Shown one piece after another: positions 27,411 to 35,404 of a stretch of 64,000 nt of DNA. Under the pieces are notes generated by a model that was not told the origin of the DNA, ran no database searches, and saw only the letters and a list, made by a program, of their open reading frames with translations. The stretch covers positions 923,210 through 987,209 of the forward strand of contig NZ_GG704781.1 of NCBI RefSeq assembly GCF_000160535.1, read 5' to 3'. The position numbers and the translations under genes are program-made. The DNA is from Hallella bergensis DSM 17361. GTDB taxonomy: Bacteria > Bacteroidota > Bacteroidia > Bacteroidales > Bacteroidaceae. The first letter of the stretch is position 1, and every line of letters begins with the position of its first letter.

Positions 27411-28391
27411 TCAGAGCGGATTTTGATCCACCACAAGTTTGTCGTCGCTCCAATCCACCCTGAACAGATGAGGAATTCGGATGTAGCGTCCACCGACCGA
27501 CTTGTGACTATGCACGCTCATCAGCATGCGCCCGTCAAAATCACGGAACAACATGCCATGCCCGAAGTTGGGCGGAGTAATGGGTTTCGACTCGTGTACC
27601 CAAGGACCATCGAGCGTTCCGCTTTCGGAGTAGGCCACGCCCTGCGTATAAACATTATAGACCCACGAGGTCCATATCATGCCCAGCCTTCCCGTGCCGG
27701 TTCTGAAGAGGTAGGGGCCGTCGGTCACCTTGTTGGGAATGATTTTGTCGTTTACACGCTCCCGACTCCAGGGGGAATCAAGTGCACGAAACATCACCTT
27801 ACCCTCGCCAATGGTGCCGCTTAGGTCAGACTTGAGTTCAATTTTCTCCATTGTTCCATTCCAATTGGCCAACCATTCACCGCAGTAAACCATATAGGGT
27901 TTGCCATCGAGGTCCACCCAGAACGTTCCATCAAGAGTAGGTCGGTTGGCCGGTAGATAGGTGGCATTGCCGAAAAGCCGGTACGGGCCGTCGGGATAGT
28001 CGCTCACAAGAACCTGAGAGGCACGGCGTTCTATCACATTCCCACGCACCGTATCGATTTTCACGGCCTGGTTGGTGAACGTTGCGAAATAATAGTATTT
28101 GCCCTTGTAGGAATGCAACTCGGCAGCCCATATCATTGGGTTTGGCCCCATCCACGAGGCCGAGTCGACGTCGACCACATTGTACGGACCAGTCCACATT
28201 TTCAGATCTTTGCTCTTCCACAACCGGCCACCGGTGCCGGTCATATAGTATTGATGTGTGGCGGAATCAGCCAGAATGCACGGGTCGCTCAGCTGGATGT
28301 CGCCAAGTGGCACCGTACGCACGCCTCGGAGTTGCTGTCCGGAGATAGGAAGCGTGAAAAGGATAACAAGAATAATAAATAGATGCTTCAT
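27411..28391 (-). CDS. Glycoside hydrolase family 43-like protein
   Basis: 326 residues from ATG 28391, which starts the signal peptide MKHLFIILVILFTLPISGQQ; the frame is open upstream but without a leader. Five-bladed propeller features of GH43 are visible: IQLSDPCILAD with the presumed base Asp36, YYMTGTGG, and MIWAAELHSYKGKYYYF. The position where GH43 enzymes usually have the acid Glu (EGP) reads VTDGPYLF, with Asp224. Many GH43 members cleave arabinofuranosyl or xylosyl linkages; the substrate here is unknown. It starts 62 bases after the HAD stop on the same strand and may be co-transcribed with it. A bidirectional terminator follows. Confidence 0.75.
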   Translation of the reverse strand: MKHLFIILVILFTLPISGQQLRGVRTVPLGDIQLSDPCILADSATHQYYMTGTGGRLWKSKDLKMWTGPYNVVDVDSASWMGPNPMIWAAELHSYKGKYYYFATFTNQAVKIDTVRGNVIERRASQVLVSDYPDGPYRLFGNATYLPANRPTLDGTFWVDLDGKPYMVYCGEWLANWNGTMEKIELKSDLSGTIGEGKVMFRALDSPWSRERVNDKIIPNKVTDGPYLFRTGTGRLGMIWTSWVYNVYTQGVAYSESGTLDGPWVHESKPITPPNFGHGMLFRDFDGRMLMSVHSHKSVGGRYIRIPHLFRVDWSDDKLVVDQNPL

Positions 28392-28453
28392 ATTTCGTTT
28401 GGATTGAGTTGTAAACGTTGCGTGTTTGTTTATTCGTATCATCGTTGGACGAT

Positions 28454-29083
28454 CTACACGAGCAAGTCGGCAGGGCTGATTTGGGTGAAATCATCAATCA
28501 CCATATCGCATAACTCCGCCACAACCTCACGGCTATTTGTGGTTGTCAACCCCACAGAGAACAATCCTGCGGCACGCGCGGCTTTCAGTCCGTTGATGCT
28601 GTCCTCAAACCCTAAACACTCTTCCGGCCGCACACCCAGCGCAGCTGCCCCCTTGAGATAGCTGTCGGGATGGGGTTTGCTCTTGCTGAAGTCCTCGCTC
28701 GTCAGTATCCGATCGAAATAAAGTTTCATCCCAGACTGCCTTCGGTACACTTTCTCCATCTTCGCAAGATTGCTGCTTGTCACCACGGCGGTCTTGATAT
28801 GATGCTGTCGAAGCTGCTTGACAAAGGCCTCGAACCCCGGTATATACTCGTAACTCATCTGTTGTTCATATTCGTTGAGCTCGTGTATGATGACTTCTTG
28901 AATATCTTTTTTACCAGCATAATGGGCATCCAAAATCTGGGTTAGTGTCATGCCCTTAATCTTATGCTCCAGTCCTGGCGAATCAGGATAGTAGCGCCGG
29001 AATTGTTTTCCCCAGAATTTTGTGTATTGTGTCTCCGTGTCAAGAACTACTCCGTCAAGATCAAATAAAGCTGCTTTAATCAT
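28454..29083 (-). CDS. HAD-superfamily phosphatase/phosphomutase, beta-phosphoglucomutase-like
   Basis: A 209-residue cytoplasmic protein. HAD motif I is LFDLDGVVLDTE (Asp8 nucleophile, Asp10), motif II TAVVTSSN, motif III KPHPDSYLKGAAALG and motif IV GFEDSINGLKAARAAG. The cap domain is the small helical type of beta-phosphoglucomutase-like members. Substrate could be a sugar phosphate. It is divergent from rsmG, with a TAACTTTG -7 box 20 bases upstream, and lies in front of the GH43-like gene. Confidence 0.85.
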   Translation of the reverse strand: MIKAALFDLDGVVLDTETQYTKFWGKQFRRYYPDSPGLEHKIKGMTLTQILDAHYAGKKDIQEVIIHELNEYEQQMSYEYIPGFEAFVKQLRQHHIKTAVVTSSNLAKMEKVYRRQSGMKLYFDRILTSEDFSKSKPHPDSYLKGAAALGVRPEECLGFEDSINGLKAARAAGLFSVGLTTTNSREVVAELCDMVIDDFTQISPADLLV

Positions 29084-29102
29084 TATTATATGTGTTTGGT
29101 TA

Positions 29103-29131
29103 CAAAGTTACACTAAAAAACCGTAACTTTG
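29103..29131. promoter_or_regulatory. Back-to-back -7 boxes of the HAD gene and rsmG
   Basis: CAAAGTTA (29103-29110) is the minus-strand TAACTTTG of the HAD gene and TAACTTTG (29124-29131) is the plus-strand box of rsmG. They form an exact 8-base inverted repeat with 13 bases between, so both promoters cannot be occupied at once. The rsmG box ends 9 bases before its ATG. Confidence 0.7.
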
Positions 29132-29140
29132 CCGACAACA

Positions 29141-29779
29141 ATGGACAAATTGGACATCTTCAACTATTTTCCGGACCTCACTCCCCGACAGAAGGAGCAG
29201 TTTGGGGCACTCGATGCTCTCTACCACGAGTGGAATGCAAAGATTAACGTCATTTCCCGAAAGGACATCGACAATCTGTATCTCCACCATGTGCTCCATT
29301 CATTGGCCATAGCCAAGGTCGTCAGTTTCAGACCCGGCACCACCATCCTCGACATAGGCACGGGTGGAGGTTTTCCCGGCATTCCGCTGGCCATCATGTT
29401 TCCTGAATGCCGTTTTCGGCTCATCGACAGCATTGGGAAGAAGGTTCGCGTGGCCACCGAGGTGGCCCATGCCATAGGTTTGGACAACACAGAGGCTTTC
29501 CACCGTCGGGGCGAAGAGGAGAAAGACAAGTTCGACTTTGTGGTGTCGCGCGCCGTGATGCCCATGCCCGACCTGGTGAAGATTGTCCGCAAGAATATCT
29601 CTAAATCGCAGCACAACGCCCTGCCCAACGGCCTTATCGTGTTGAAGGGGGGTACTTTGGAAGATGAACTCAGACCGTATGCCAAGATCGTGGAGCGCAC
29701 GGACATCAGTTCTTTCTTCAGCGACGAATGGTTTCAGGGCAAGCAGGTGATCTATCTGCCCATTACGCCCAACAAATAA
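29141..29779 (+). CDS. rsmG: 16S rRNA (guanine527-N7)-methyltransferase RsmG
   Basis: 212 residues from ATG 29141; an upstream TTG would lie inside the -7 box and is rejected. Family marks: YFPDLTPRQKEQFGALDALYHEWNAKINVISRKD in outline at the N-terminus, SAM-binding ILDIGTGGGFPGIPLA, and FDFVVSRAVMPMPDLVKI. The enzyme methylates G527 of 16S rRNA using S-adenosylmethionine. The first gene of a plus-strand run with the MBL hydrolase and ruvC. Its leader would be only a few bases, nearly leaderless. Confidence 0.95.
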   Translation: MDKLDIFNYFPDLTPRQKEQFGALDALYHEWNAKINVISRKDIDNLYLHHVLHSLAIAKVVSFRPGTTILDIGTGGGFPGIPLAIMFPECRFRLIDSIGKKVRVATEVAHAIGLDNTEAFHRRGEEEKDKFDFVVSRAVMPMPDLVKIVRKNISKSQHNALPNGLIVLKGGTLEDELRPYAKIVERTDISSFFSDEWFQGKQVIYLPITPNK

Positions 29780-29849
29780 CACACCAGGGACACCCCCCGT
29801 TCGGGAAACCTCCTTGGTTTTTCATTCACACACCTAAAACTCAGAAAAC

Positions 29850-30497
29850 ATGCTACACATACAACGCTTTGTTTGCAACATGATTCAGGAGAACTGCTAC
29901 GTCGTGAGCGACGAGACCCGCGAGGCTGTCATCATCGATTGTGGTGCTTTCTACGACAGCGAAAAGAAAGCCATCCGGGAATACATCGAACAAAACGAGC
30001 TGAAGCCTGTGCACCTGATTGCGACGCACGGGCACTTTGACCACAACTTCGGCAACATGTTTGTGAACGACACCTGGGGGGTGAAAGTGGAGGTGCACGC
30101 TGACGACGAGGAGCTGATTAAATCCCTCCCCATGCAGGCTGCAACCATATGTGGTGTGCAGATGGAAGACGACAGCTTTCCCCCGGTAGGCCGATATTTC
30201 CGTGGAGAGGACACCATTTCGTTTGGCAACCATCGGTTCACCATTCTCGAAACTCCCGGACACACTCCCGGTGGCGTGTTTTTCTATTGCAAAGAAGAGC
30301 AGATCGCCTTCTCGGGCGATACCCTTTTCCGTGGTAGCATTGGCCGGAGCGACTTGCCCGGCGGCTCGATGTTTAGTCTTATCCAGAGCCTGCGCATGAT
30401 TGCGCAACTGCCCGACGATACTCGTGTTTATCCCGGACATGGGGAGTCGACAACCATCGGGGCCGAGGTGGCTGGTAATCCTTATATGGACAGATAA
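29850..30497 (+). CDS. MBL-fold metallo-hydrolase, glyoxalase II-like
   Basis: A 215-residue cytoplasmic protein with the metal-binding THGHFDH (His60, His62, Asp64, His65), TPGHTPGG, FSGDTLF and YPGHGEST. It is the short form that lacks the C-terminal glutathione-binding helices of classical glyoxalase II, so hydroxyacylglutathione is not certain as substrate. It lies 70 bases after rsmG and 32 before ruvC. Confidence 0.85.
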   Translation: MLHIQRFVCNMIQENCYVVSDETREAVIIDCGAFYDSEKKAIREYIEQNELKPVHLIATHGHFDHNFGNMFVNDTWGVKVEVHADDEELIKSLPMQAATICGVQMEDDSFPPVGRYFRGEDTISFGNHRFTILETPGHTPGGVFFYCKEEQIAFSGDTLFRGSIGRSDLPGGSMFSLIQSLRMIAQLPDDTRVYPGHGESTTIGAEVAGNPYMDR

Positions 30498-30529
30498 GCA
30501 AAACGGGGTAGCATTCAGGCATACACATC

Positions 30530-31126
30530 ATGGCAGAAACACGCAGACAACCCGCCGAACGCATCATTCTTGGCATTGACCCCGGCACCAACATCATGGG
30601 CTATGGGGTTCTGCGCGTGCTGGACAACAAGCCGGAGATGATGGCCTTAGGGGTGGTGGACATGCGGAAAATGGACGATACCTATCTTAAGCTGGGCAAG
30701 ATATTCGAGCGCGTGATTGGAATCATTGACGAATACCACCCCGATGAGATGGCTATCGAGGCACCCTTCTACAGCAAGAACGTGCAGTCGCTCATCAAGT
30801 TGGGACGCGCACAGGGAGTGGCGATATCGGCAGCCATACACCGCGACATTTTCATACACGAATATGCACCGCTGAAAATCAAGATGGCCATCACTGGCCA
30901 GGGACAGGCTTCGAAAGAACAAGTGGCGAGCATGCTGCAGAAACTGTTGCACATCAGCAAGGACGAGATGCCCCGCTTTATGGATGCCACCGATGCTTTG
31001 GGAGCAGCCTACTGCCATTTTCTGCAATCGGCACGTCCGGTCACCGATGCCCCGCACTACGGGAGTTGGGCTGATTTTGTGAAAAGGAACCCGGGGAAAA
31101 TAAAAAACAAAAAGGTAAAAAGATAA
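30530..31126 (+). CDS. ruvC: Crossover junction endodeoxyribonuclease RuvC
   Basis: 198 residues. The RNase H-like core shows IILGIDPGTNIMGYGVL with the first catalytic Asp (Asp17), MAIEAPFYSKNVQS with the Glu, and RFMDATDALGAAYCH with the last Asp pair. RuvC resolves Holliday junctions with RuvAB. The C-terminal end is a basic KRNPGKIKNKKVKR tail. The ABC ATPase starts 13 bases after the stop. Confidence 0.95.
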   Translation: MAETRRQPAERIILGIDPGTNIMGYGVLRVLDNKPEMMALGVVDMRKMDDTYLKLGKIFERVIGIIDEYHPDEMAIEAPFYSKNVQSLIKLGRAQGVAISAAIHRDIFIHEYAPLKIKMAITGQGQASKEQVASMLQKLLHISKDEMPRFMDATDALGAAYCHFLQSARPVTDAPHYGSWADFVKRNPGKIKNKKVKR

Positions 31127-31139
31127 GAGGAGATGGGAT

Positions 31140-32699
31140 ATGGGCAAATCATGTCATGACAGTGTTTCGCAAAATCGGCCGCAGGAGGCATGGCCCGTCA
31201 TCAGGATTGTTGACGGAGTGTGCCGTATGCCGCAATGGCGCATGGCCGAGCCAGTGAACTTCGAGAGCTGCAACGGTGAGCATCTGGCCATCGTCGGCCC
31301 TAACGCAGGTGGCAAGACAAGACTTGTCAACATCATGACCGGGCGGTATCCCCTGCTCAGGCGTGACCCTGAATACAATTTCAGCCCAAGCACCAAACCC
31401 CTGGCAGCTGATAATATCAAGTACATCACCTTTCTCGATGCCTACGGGGGCGACAGCGACCGCACGTACTTCTTGCAGCAGCGATGGAACCGAACCGAAA
31501 CAGACAGCGACACGCCAACCGTCGGCGAAAAGCTCGAAGAGGCTTACCATCGCCTCGGCGAAGACACGCCGGAACGCCGGAGTTTGCAGCGCAGGCTGTA
31601 TGAGACGTTCGGGATAGAGCTGTTGCTCGACAAGCATACCACATTGCTCTCGAGCGGCGAACTGCGCAAGTTCAAGATAACCGAGACGCTCCTCTCTGCC
31701 CCGAGGGTGCTCATCATGGATAATCCATTCATAGGGCTTGACGCCCCCACGCGCGATTTGCTGCGCAACTTGCTCGAAACTCTGTCGCATAACACCGCCT
31801 TGCAAATCATACTTGTGCTGTCCAAGACGGATGACATACCGCAGTTTGTCACTCATGTGGTGGAAGTGGAAGACCGTAGGGTGCGCCCCAAGCTGACGCG
31901 GGAACAATATTTGGCACAGCGGAAACCGGCTACAACTCACATGTTAGACGAAAAAATCGCGCAGGCCATCGTCGACTTGCCCTACAAGGAGAACGAATAC
32001 CACACGCAGGAGGTGGTGAAAATGAACAAGGTGAGCATTAAATATGGTGAACGCACCATTCTGAAAGAACTGTCGTGGACGGTACTTAACGGTGAGCGTT
32101 GGGCTCTTGAGGGGCATAACGGTGCTGGCAAATCGACACTGCTCAGCCTTGTCTGTGCCGACAATCCACAAAGCTACGCCTGCGACATCACCCTGTTTGA
32201 TCACCGCAGAGGGTCGGGAGAGAGTATCTGGGACATCAAGAAGCACATCGGATATGTTTCACCGGAAATGCACCGGGCATACAAGCGCGACCTGCCAGCC
32301 ATACAAATCGTGGCCAGCGGACTCAAGGACAGCGTGGGACTGTACGTCAGACCCAGAAAAGAGGAATACGGCATCTGCCGTTTCTGGATGGAAGTTTTTG
32401 GCATAAAAGAACTGGAAAACCAAACTTTCATGAAACTATCCAGCGGAGAACAACGTCTTGTATTATTAGCCAGAGCATTTGTGAAAGATCCGGAACTGCT
32501 CATTCTCGACGAGCCCCTGCACGGGCTGGACAACAGAAACCGACAAAAGGTGAAGGACATTATCGACATATTCTGCCGCAGGAAAAACAAGACGCTCATC
32601 ATGGTCACCCATTACGAGGAAGAATTCCCGCGGTGCATCGACCACCGGCTCAGGCTGGTTAAACACCAGACACCAACAATGGACAACAACAGCATTTAA
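31140..32699 (+). CDS. Two-domain ABC ATPase, ModF/PhrA-like
   Basis: A 519-residue protein with two nucleotide-binding domains and no membrane segment. Domain 1 has Walker A GPNAGGKT (53-60), signature LSSGELRKFK and Walker B VLIMDNPFIGLD, where Asn replaces the usual catalytic Glu. Domain 2 has GHNGAGKST, LSSGEQRLVLLARAF and LLILDEPLHGLD, with the normal Glu. The arrangement resembles ModF of E. coli, whose exact role is unclear. It directly follows ruvC, 13 bases apart. No permease gene is near, so it is probably not a transporter subunit. Confidence 0.85.
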   Translation: MGKSCHDSVSQNRPQEAWPVIRIVDGVCRMPQWRMAEPVNFESCNGEHLAIVGPNAGGKTRLVNIMTGRYPLLRRDPEYNFSPSTKPLAADNIKYITFLDAYGGDSDRTYFLQQRWNRTETDSDTPTVGEKLEEAYHRLGEDTPERRSLQRRLYETFGIELLLDKHTTLLSSGELRKFKITETLLSAPRVLIMDNPFIGLDAPTRDLLRNLLETLSHNTALQIILVLSKTDDIPQFVTHVVEVEDRRVRPKLTREQYLAQRKPATTHMLDEKIAQAIVDLPYKENEYHTQEVVKMNKVSIKYGERTILKELSWTVLNGERWALEGHNGAGKSTLLSLVCADNPQSYACDITLFDHRRGSGESIWDIKKHIGYVSPEMHRAYKRDLPAIQIVASGLKDSVGLYVRPRKEEYGICRFWMEVFGIKELENQTFMKLSSGEQRLVLLARAFVKDPELLILDEPLHGLDNRNRQKVKDIIDIFCRRKNKTLIMVTHYEEEFPRCIDHRLRLVKHQTPTMDNNSI

Positions 32700-32722
32700 A
32701 CCATACGGATAAATTAAAAAAT

Positions 32723-33205
32723 ATGAAAAAAACACTGACAGCCTTTGCACTTTTGTTTGCCCTAACGGTAAACATTCATGCACAACAAATTTACAACGAA
32801 GTGAAGAACATGCAGAAAGGTTTCTATACCGTGAAATATGATGAAACCAAAAGCATGGACGAGCGCCGTGTGGCTTCTTTCAAATGGGATGCCATCGAAT
32901 ATATGCTTGTCAAATCCAACGACGATGCCACCTTCACCGAGTATCAGCTGGGCGAACAGACTCTCGCCATGACCGAATTTATCAATCTTTACTTCAAGCG
33001 TTTGGGCGAAGCGAAAAGCAAACCGAAGAAGGACATTGTGATTACTCGCTTCAAGAATGCAAGCATCAACAACAGCCTCTTCAACGACATGGACAAAGAT
33101 CTGGTGTTGGGATGGTACAACAGCACCAAGTTCGCTACCCCGTTCTCGCTCGACACCAACTGGACAAAAGCGTTGGCAGAGATTAGAGGCAAGAGCTGGG
33201 ACTAG
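32723..33205 (+). CDS. Small secreted protein of unknown function
   Basis: 160 residues with a signal peptide (MKKTLTAFALLFALTVNIHAQQ) and a soluble domain containing NEVKNMQKGFYTVKYDETKS and KDIVITRFKNASINNSLFNDMDKDL. No family is recognised. It starts 23 bases after the ABC ATPase stop and may be the last gene of that run. Function unknown. Confidence 0.75.
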   Translation: MKKTLTAFALLFALTVNIHAQQIYNEVKNMQKGFYTVKYDETKSMDERRVASFKWDAIEYMLVKSNDDATFTEYQLGEQTLAMTEFINLYFKRLGEAKSKPKKDIVITRFKNASINNSLFNDMDKDLVLGWYNSTKFATPFSLDTNWTKALAEIRGKSWD

Positions 33206-33314
33206 GCAAAGGAGTACTGAGACGATAAACAGACTGCCAACCTTCAATCGGAGACATTCTGTACGAATCTGATATGTTAATTTTAAGGAAATTGAGCTAA
33301 TAACAATTTTTTTT

Positions 33315-33328
33315 GTGTAAATTTACAC
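33315..33328. promoter_or_regulatory. Perfect 14-base palindrome upstream of the DUF3332 gene
   Basis: GTGTAAATTTACAC ends 27 bases before the chosen ATG and could be an operator. It also contains TAAATTTA, close to a -7 box but lacking the final G. Confidence 0.4.
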
Positions 33329-33355
33329 ATGAATATTGACATTAAAACAAAAAAC

Positions 33356-33907
33356 ATGAAAATCAAACATCTATCAGTAGCTGTATGTCTCATGGCATGC
33401 GCACTCTTCGCAAGCTCGTGTGTGGGTTCTTTCGCCATGTTCAACAAATTGGCATCATGGAACAAGAACGCCACGGACAACAAGTTCCTCAACGAGATTA
33501 TTTTCTTAGTTATCTCCCCAGCCTATGCATTCTGCTCCATGGCCGATGCTCTGGTGCTTAACTCCATTGAGTTCTGGACCGGCAATAACCCCATGGCCAT
33601 GAAAGTGGGAGAAACCAAGCAGATCATGGGTCAGGATGGAAAGTATTACGCTGTCACGACTAAAGCTGATGGGTACGACATTCTGCTGCCTACCGGTGAG
33701 ACTATTACCTTTGTTTATGACAAGAAAAACAACTCGTGGTCCCAGATTCAGGAAGGCAGGAAAACCGAGATTTTCCGGTTTAACCAAGACGGTACTATCC
33801 AGGCAACGTTGCCCAATGGCAAGAAGATGAACGTAACCAACGACGAGGCAGGGGTGTACGAGGTACGCATGGCTGTAAACGATGGCGTTTTCTTCGCTAT
33901 GAAATAA
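33356..33907 (+). CDS. DUF3332-family lipoprotein
   Basis: 183 residues from ATG 33356, which begins a lipoprotein leader (MKIKHLSVAVCLMACALFASSC, Cys22); an earlier ATG at 33329 would add a charged stretch. The segment GSFAMFNKLASWNKNATDNK and the hydrophobic region EIIFLVISPAYAFCSMADALVLNSIEFWTG in two parts are typical of DUF3332 proteins. The second half is a soluble beta domain. Function is not known. A hairpin follows the stop. Confidence 0.8.
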   Translation: MKIKHLSVAVCLMACALFASSCVGSFAMFNKLASWNKNATDNKFLNEIIFLVISPAYAFCSMADALVLNSIEFWTGNNPMAMKVGETKQIMGQDGKYYAVTTKADGYDILLPTGETITFVYDKKNNSWSQIQEGRKTEIFRFNQDGTIQATLPNGKKMNVTNDEAGVYEVRMAVNDGVFFAMK

Positions 33908-34258
33908 GGGCACACCCAATTGAACATCTTATTACAGGCAGATTCTGTGAACAACAGCTGCCTGTATTGACATAGACCGTACATGGGCTATGTCATAATG
34001 CTTTTGCCGTCTACCCAGGAAAGCTAGCCGACTCAGAATATGATATCCCAAGCCAAAGCTACCACCTTAATTTAAATCAAGTATGACAATATGAATCGTC
34101 ACAACTATGTATCTACTCGGTAATAGGGTTAAGCTTTGTTATCTTCCTACAATGAAAGAATGGTATCAATGATCTCTAATTGTGATTGATGTTCTCCTAT
34201 GCTTGTTACCGAAACCATGTTATTCAGCTTGGGAGAGTTGTTGATAAATCAAGCGGAG
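33908..34258. other. Intergenic region with a two-step hairpin
   Basis: About 350 bases between convergent genes. TACAGGCAG (33933-33941) pairs with CTGCCTGTA (33958-33966), with an inner CTGT/ACAG stem; it may end the DUF3332 transcript although no T-run follows. Nothing else is seen. Confidence 0.5.
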
Positions 34259-34750
34259 CTATCCGAGGCACAAAATGATGTAACCCAAATCAGTTCTGTG
34301 TCTCTTGAGTTGTTTCAGAGCCTTACTGATTTGGTGCTCCACAGTTTTCTCTGATAGATTCAGCTCTTCAGCAATTTCGTGATATTTCATACCGTCGCGC
34401 TTACTCATCAGGAAAATCTGGCGGCATCTTTCAGGCAGACTGTCGATTGCAGTCCAAAGTTCAGCTTCCCGAAACGATCGCTCCTGGGCGTCAGAATCGG
34501 TAATATAGCCCTCCAAATCCTGTGGACGTATCTCCACGGTGTCTATTTGTTTCCGCCGAAGACAGTCTATACACATATTCCGAACGGTGGCATATAGGTA
34601 GGCCTTGCTGCTGTCGGCCTTTTGCTGCCAAATTTTGACAAAGCATTCCTGTACAACATCCTCAGCCTCCTCCATATTTCCAGAGAGATAGTGCATAGCG
34701 TAAATGCAGAGCGGGCGATAATATGTTTTAAAGATAATATCGATATTCAT
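34259..34750 (-). CDS. ECF-type RNA polymerase sigma factor, no anti-sigma gene adjacent
   Basis: 163 residues. Region 2 is seen in FKTYYRPLCIYAMHYLSGN and EAEDVVQECFVKIWQ, region 4 in DSLPERCRQIFLMSKRDGMKYHEIAEELNLS followed by EKTVEHQISKALKQLKRH. It is of the Bacteroidetes sigma-70 family-1 type (PUL or stress ECFs). Such genes are usually followed by a FecR-like anti-sigma and a SusC with an STN domain; here the gene stands alone, and none of the four SusC proteins shows an STN domain. TAATTTTG lies 20 bases upstream as -7 box. Confidence 0.9.
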   Translation of the reverse strand: MNIDIIFKTYYRPLCIYAMHYLSGNMEEAEDVVQECFVKIWQQKADSSKAYLYATVRNMCIDCLRRKQIDTVEIRPQDLEGYITDSDAQERSFREAELWTAIDSLPERCRQIFLMSKRDGMKYHEIAEELNLSEKTVEHQISKALKQLKRHRTDLGYIILCLG

Positions 34751-34769
34751 TCCGTCAACCTTCCGGCTG

Positions 34770-34777
34770 CAAAATTA
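34770..34777 (-). promoter_or_regulatory. -7 box of the ECF sigma gene
   Basis: The minus strand reads TAATTTTG, 20 bases before the start codon. No -33 TTG is seen at the right distance. Confidence 0.45.
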
Positions 34778-34976
34778 AGTAAATTATTTGAATATTATCC
34801 TATAAATAAACCTATAGGAATCTTAATATATTTTCCAGCTAATTTACTGCTCCATCTTTTGTGCGCTGCTACTCAAAAAGTTTGCACGGAAACGCAAAAA
34901 AAGCGTTGAGATATTCTATTTGAAAAATAAAAGGCCTATATTTGCCCACACACTCACCCTGGTCTAAACGCGTAAA

Positions 34977-35330
34977 ATGATGAAGAAGCATTTAAACCCA
35001 TTGGAGAAAGAGTTTCTCATTCGCCAGTATTTCAACAATCCGGATGTAAGCCTCAAGTCATTCTGTGAGGCGAACAATGTATCAACCAGTTCCTTCAGGA
35101 AGTGGCGGCGGCTTTATTCCCAATTTGGGATAGAAGGCCTTACCAAGGACAATAAAAAGCTCGCCCCGCTTCTCCCGCCGGAGGAGGATTCTATCTTAAA
35201 GATGTACCAAAAAGAGATTCTTCGTTTGCGGATAGAAATCGAGAGATTAAAAAGAAACTATACTGTCCGGATCGGCAAAGATGGGAGGAAGGAGTTCGTT
35301 CGTTTAAAGACACGACGTTCGAAATCGTGA
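34977..35330 (+). mobile_element. IS3-like orfA (HTH protein) of a decayed insertion sequence
   Basis: 117 codons. The N-terminal helix-turn-helix (NPLEKEFLIRQYFNNPDVSL, SFCEANNVSTSSFRKWRRLY) and the leucine-zipper-like ILKMYQKEILRLRIEIERLK are typical of IS3 OrfA. TATATTTG lies 33 bases upstream. OrfA looks intact, but OrfB is broken right after its start, so the element cannot transpose by itself. No terminal inverted repeats were identified. Confidence 0.75.
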
Positions 35331-35404
35331 AGAGACTGTCGCACCAATAGTCCGTCAAACTCCTCTGCGAGATGACGGATGTGAGCCATGCCGGATATTA
35401 TTAG
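35300..35404 (+). pseudogene. Remnant of the IS3-like orfB transposase N-terminus
   Basis: In a frame shifted from orfA and overlapping its end, codons read FKDTTFEIVKRLSHQ, a TAG at 35348, then SVKLLCEMTDVSHAGYY and a TAG at 35402. This is the usual OrfB start, but the DDE catalytic part is absent: beyond 35404 no transposase sequence can be read. Two stops and the loss of the body mark decay. Confidence 0.7.

Noticed and set aside
29129..29140. TTG start codon for rsmG
   Set aside because: It overlaps the TAACTTTG -7 box; the ATG at 29141 fits the family start.
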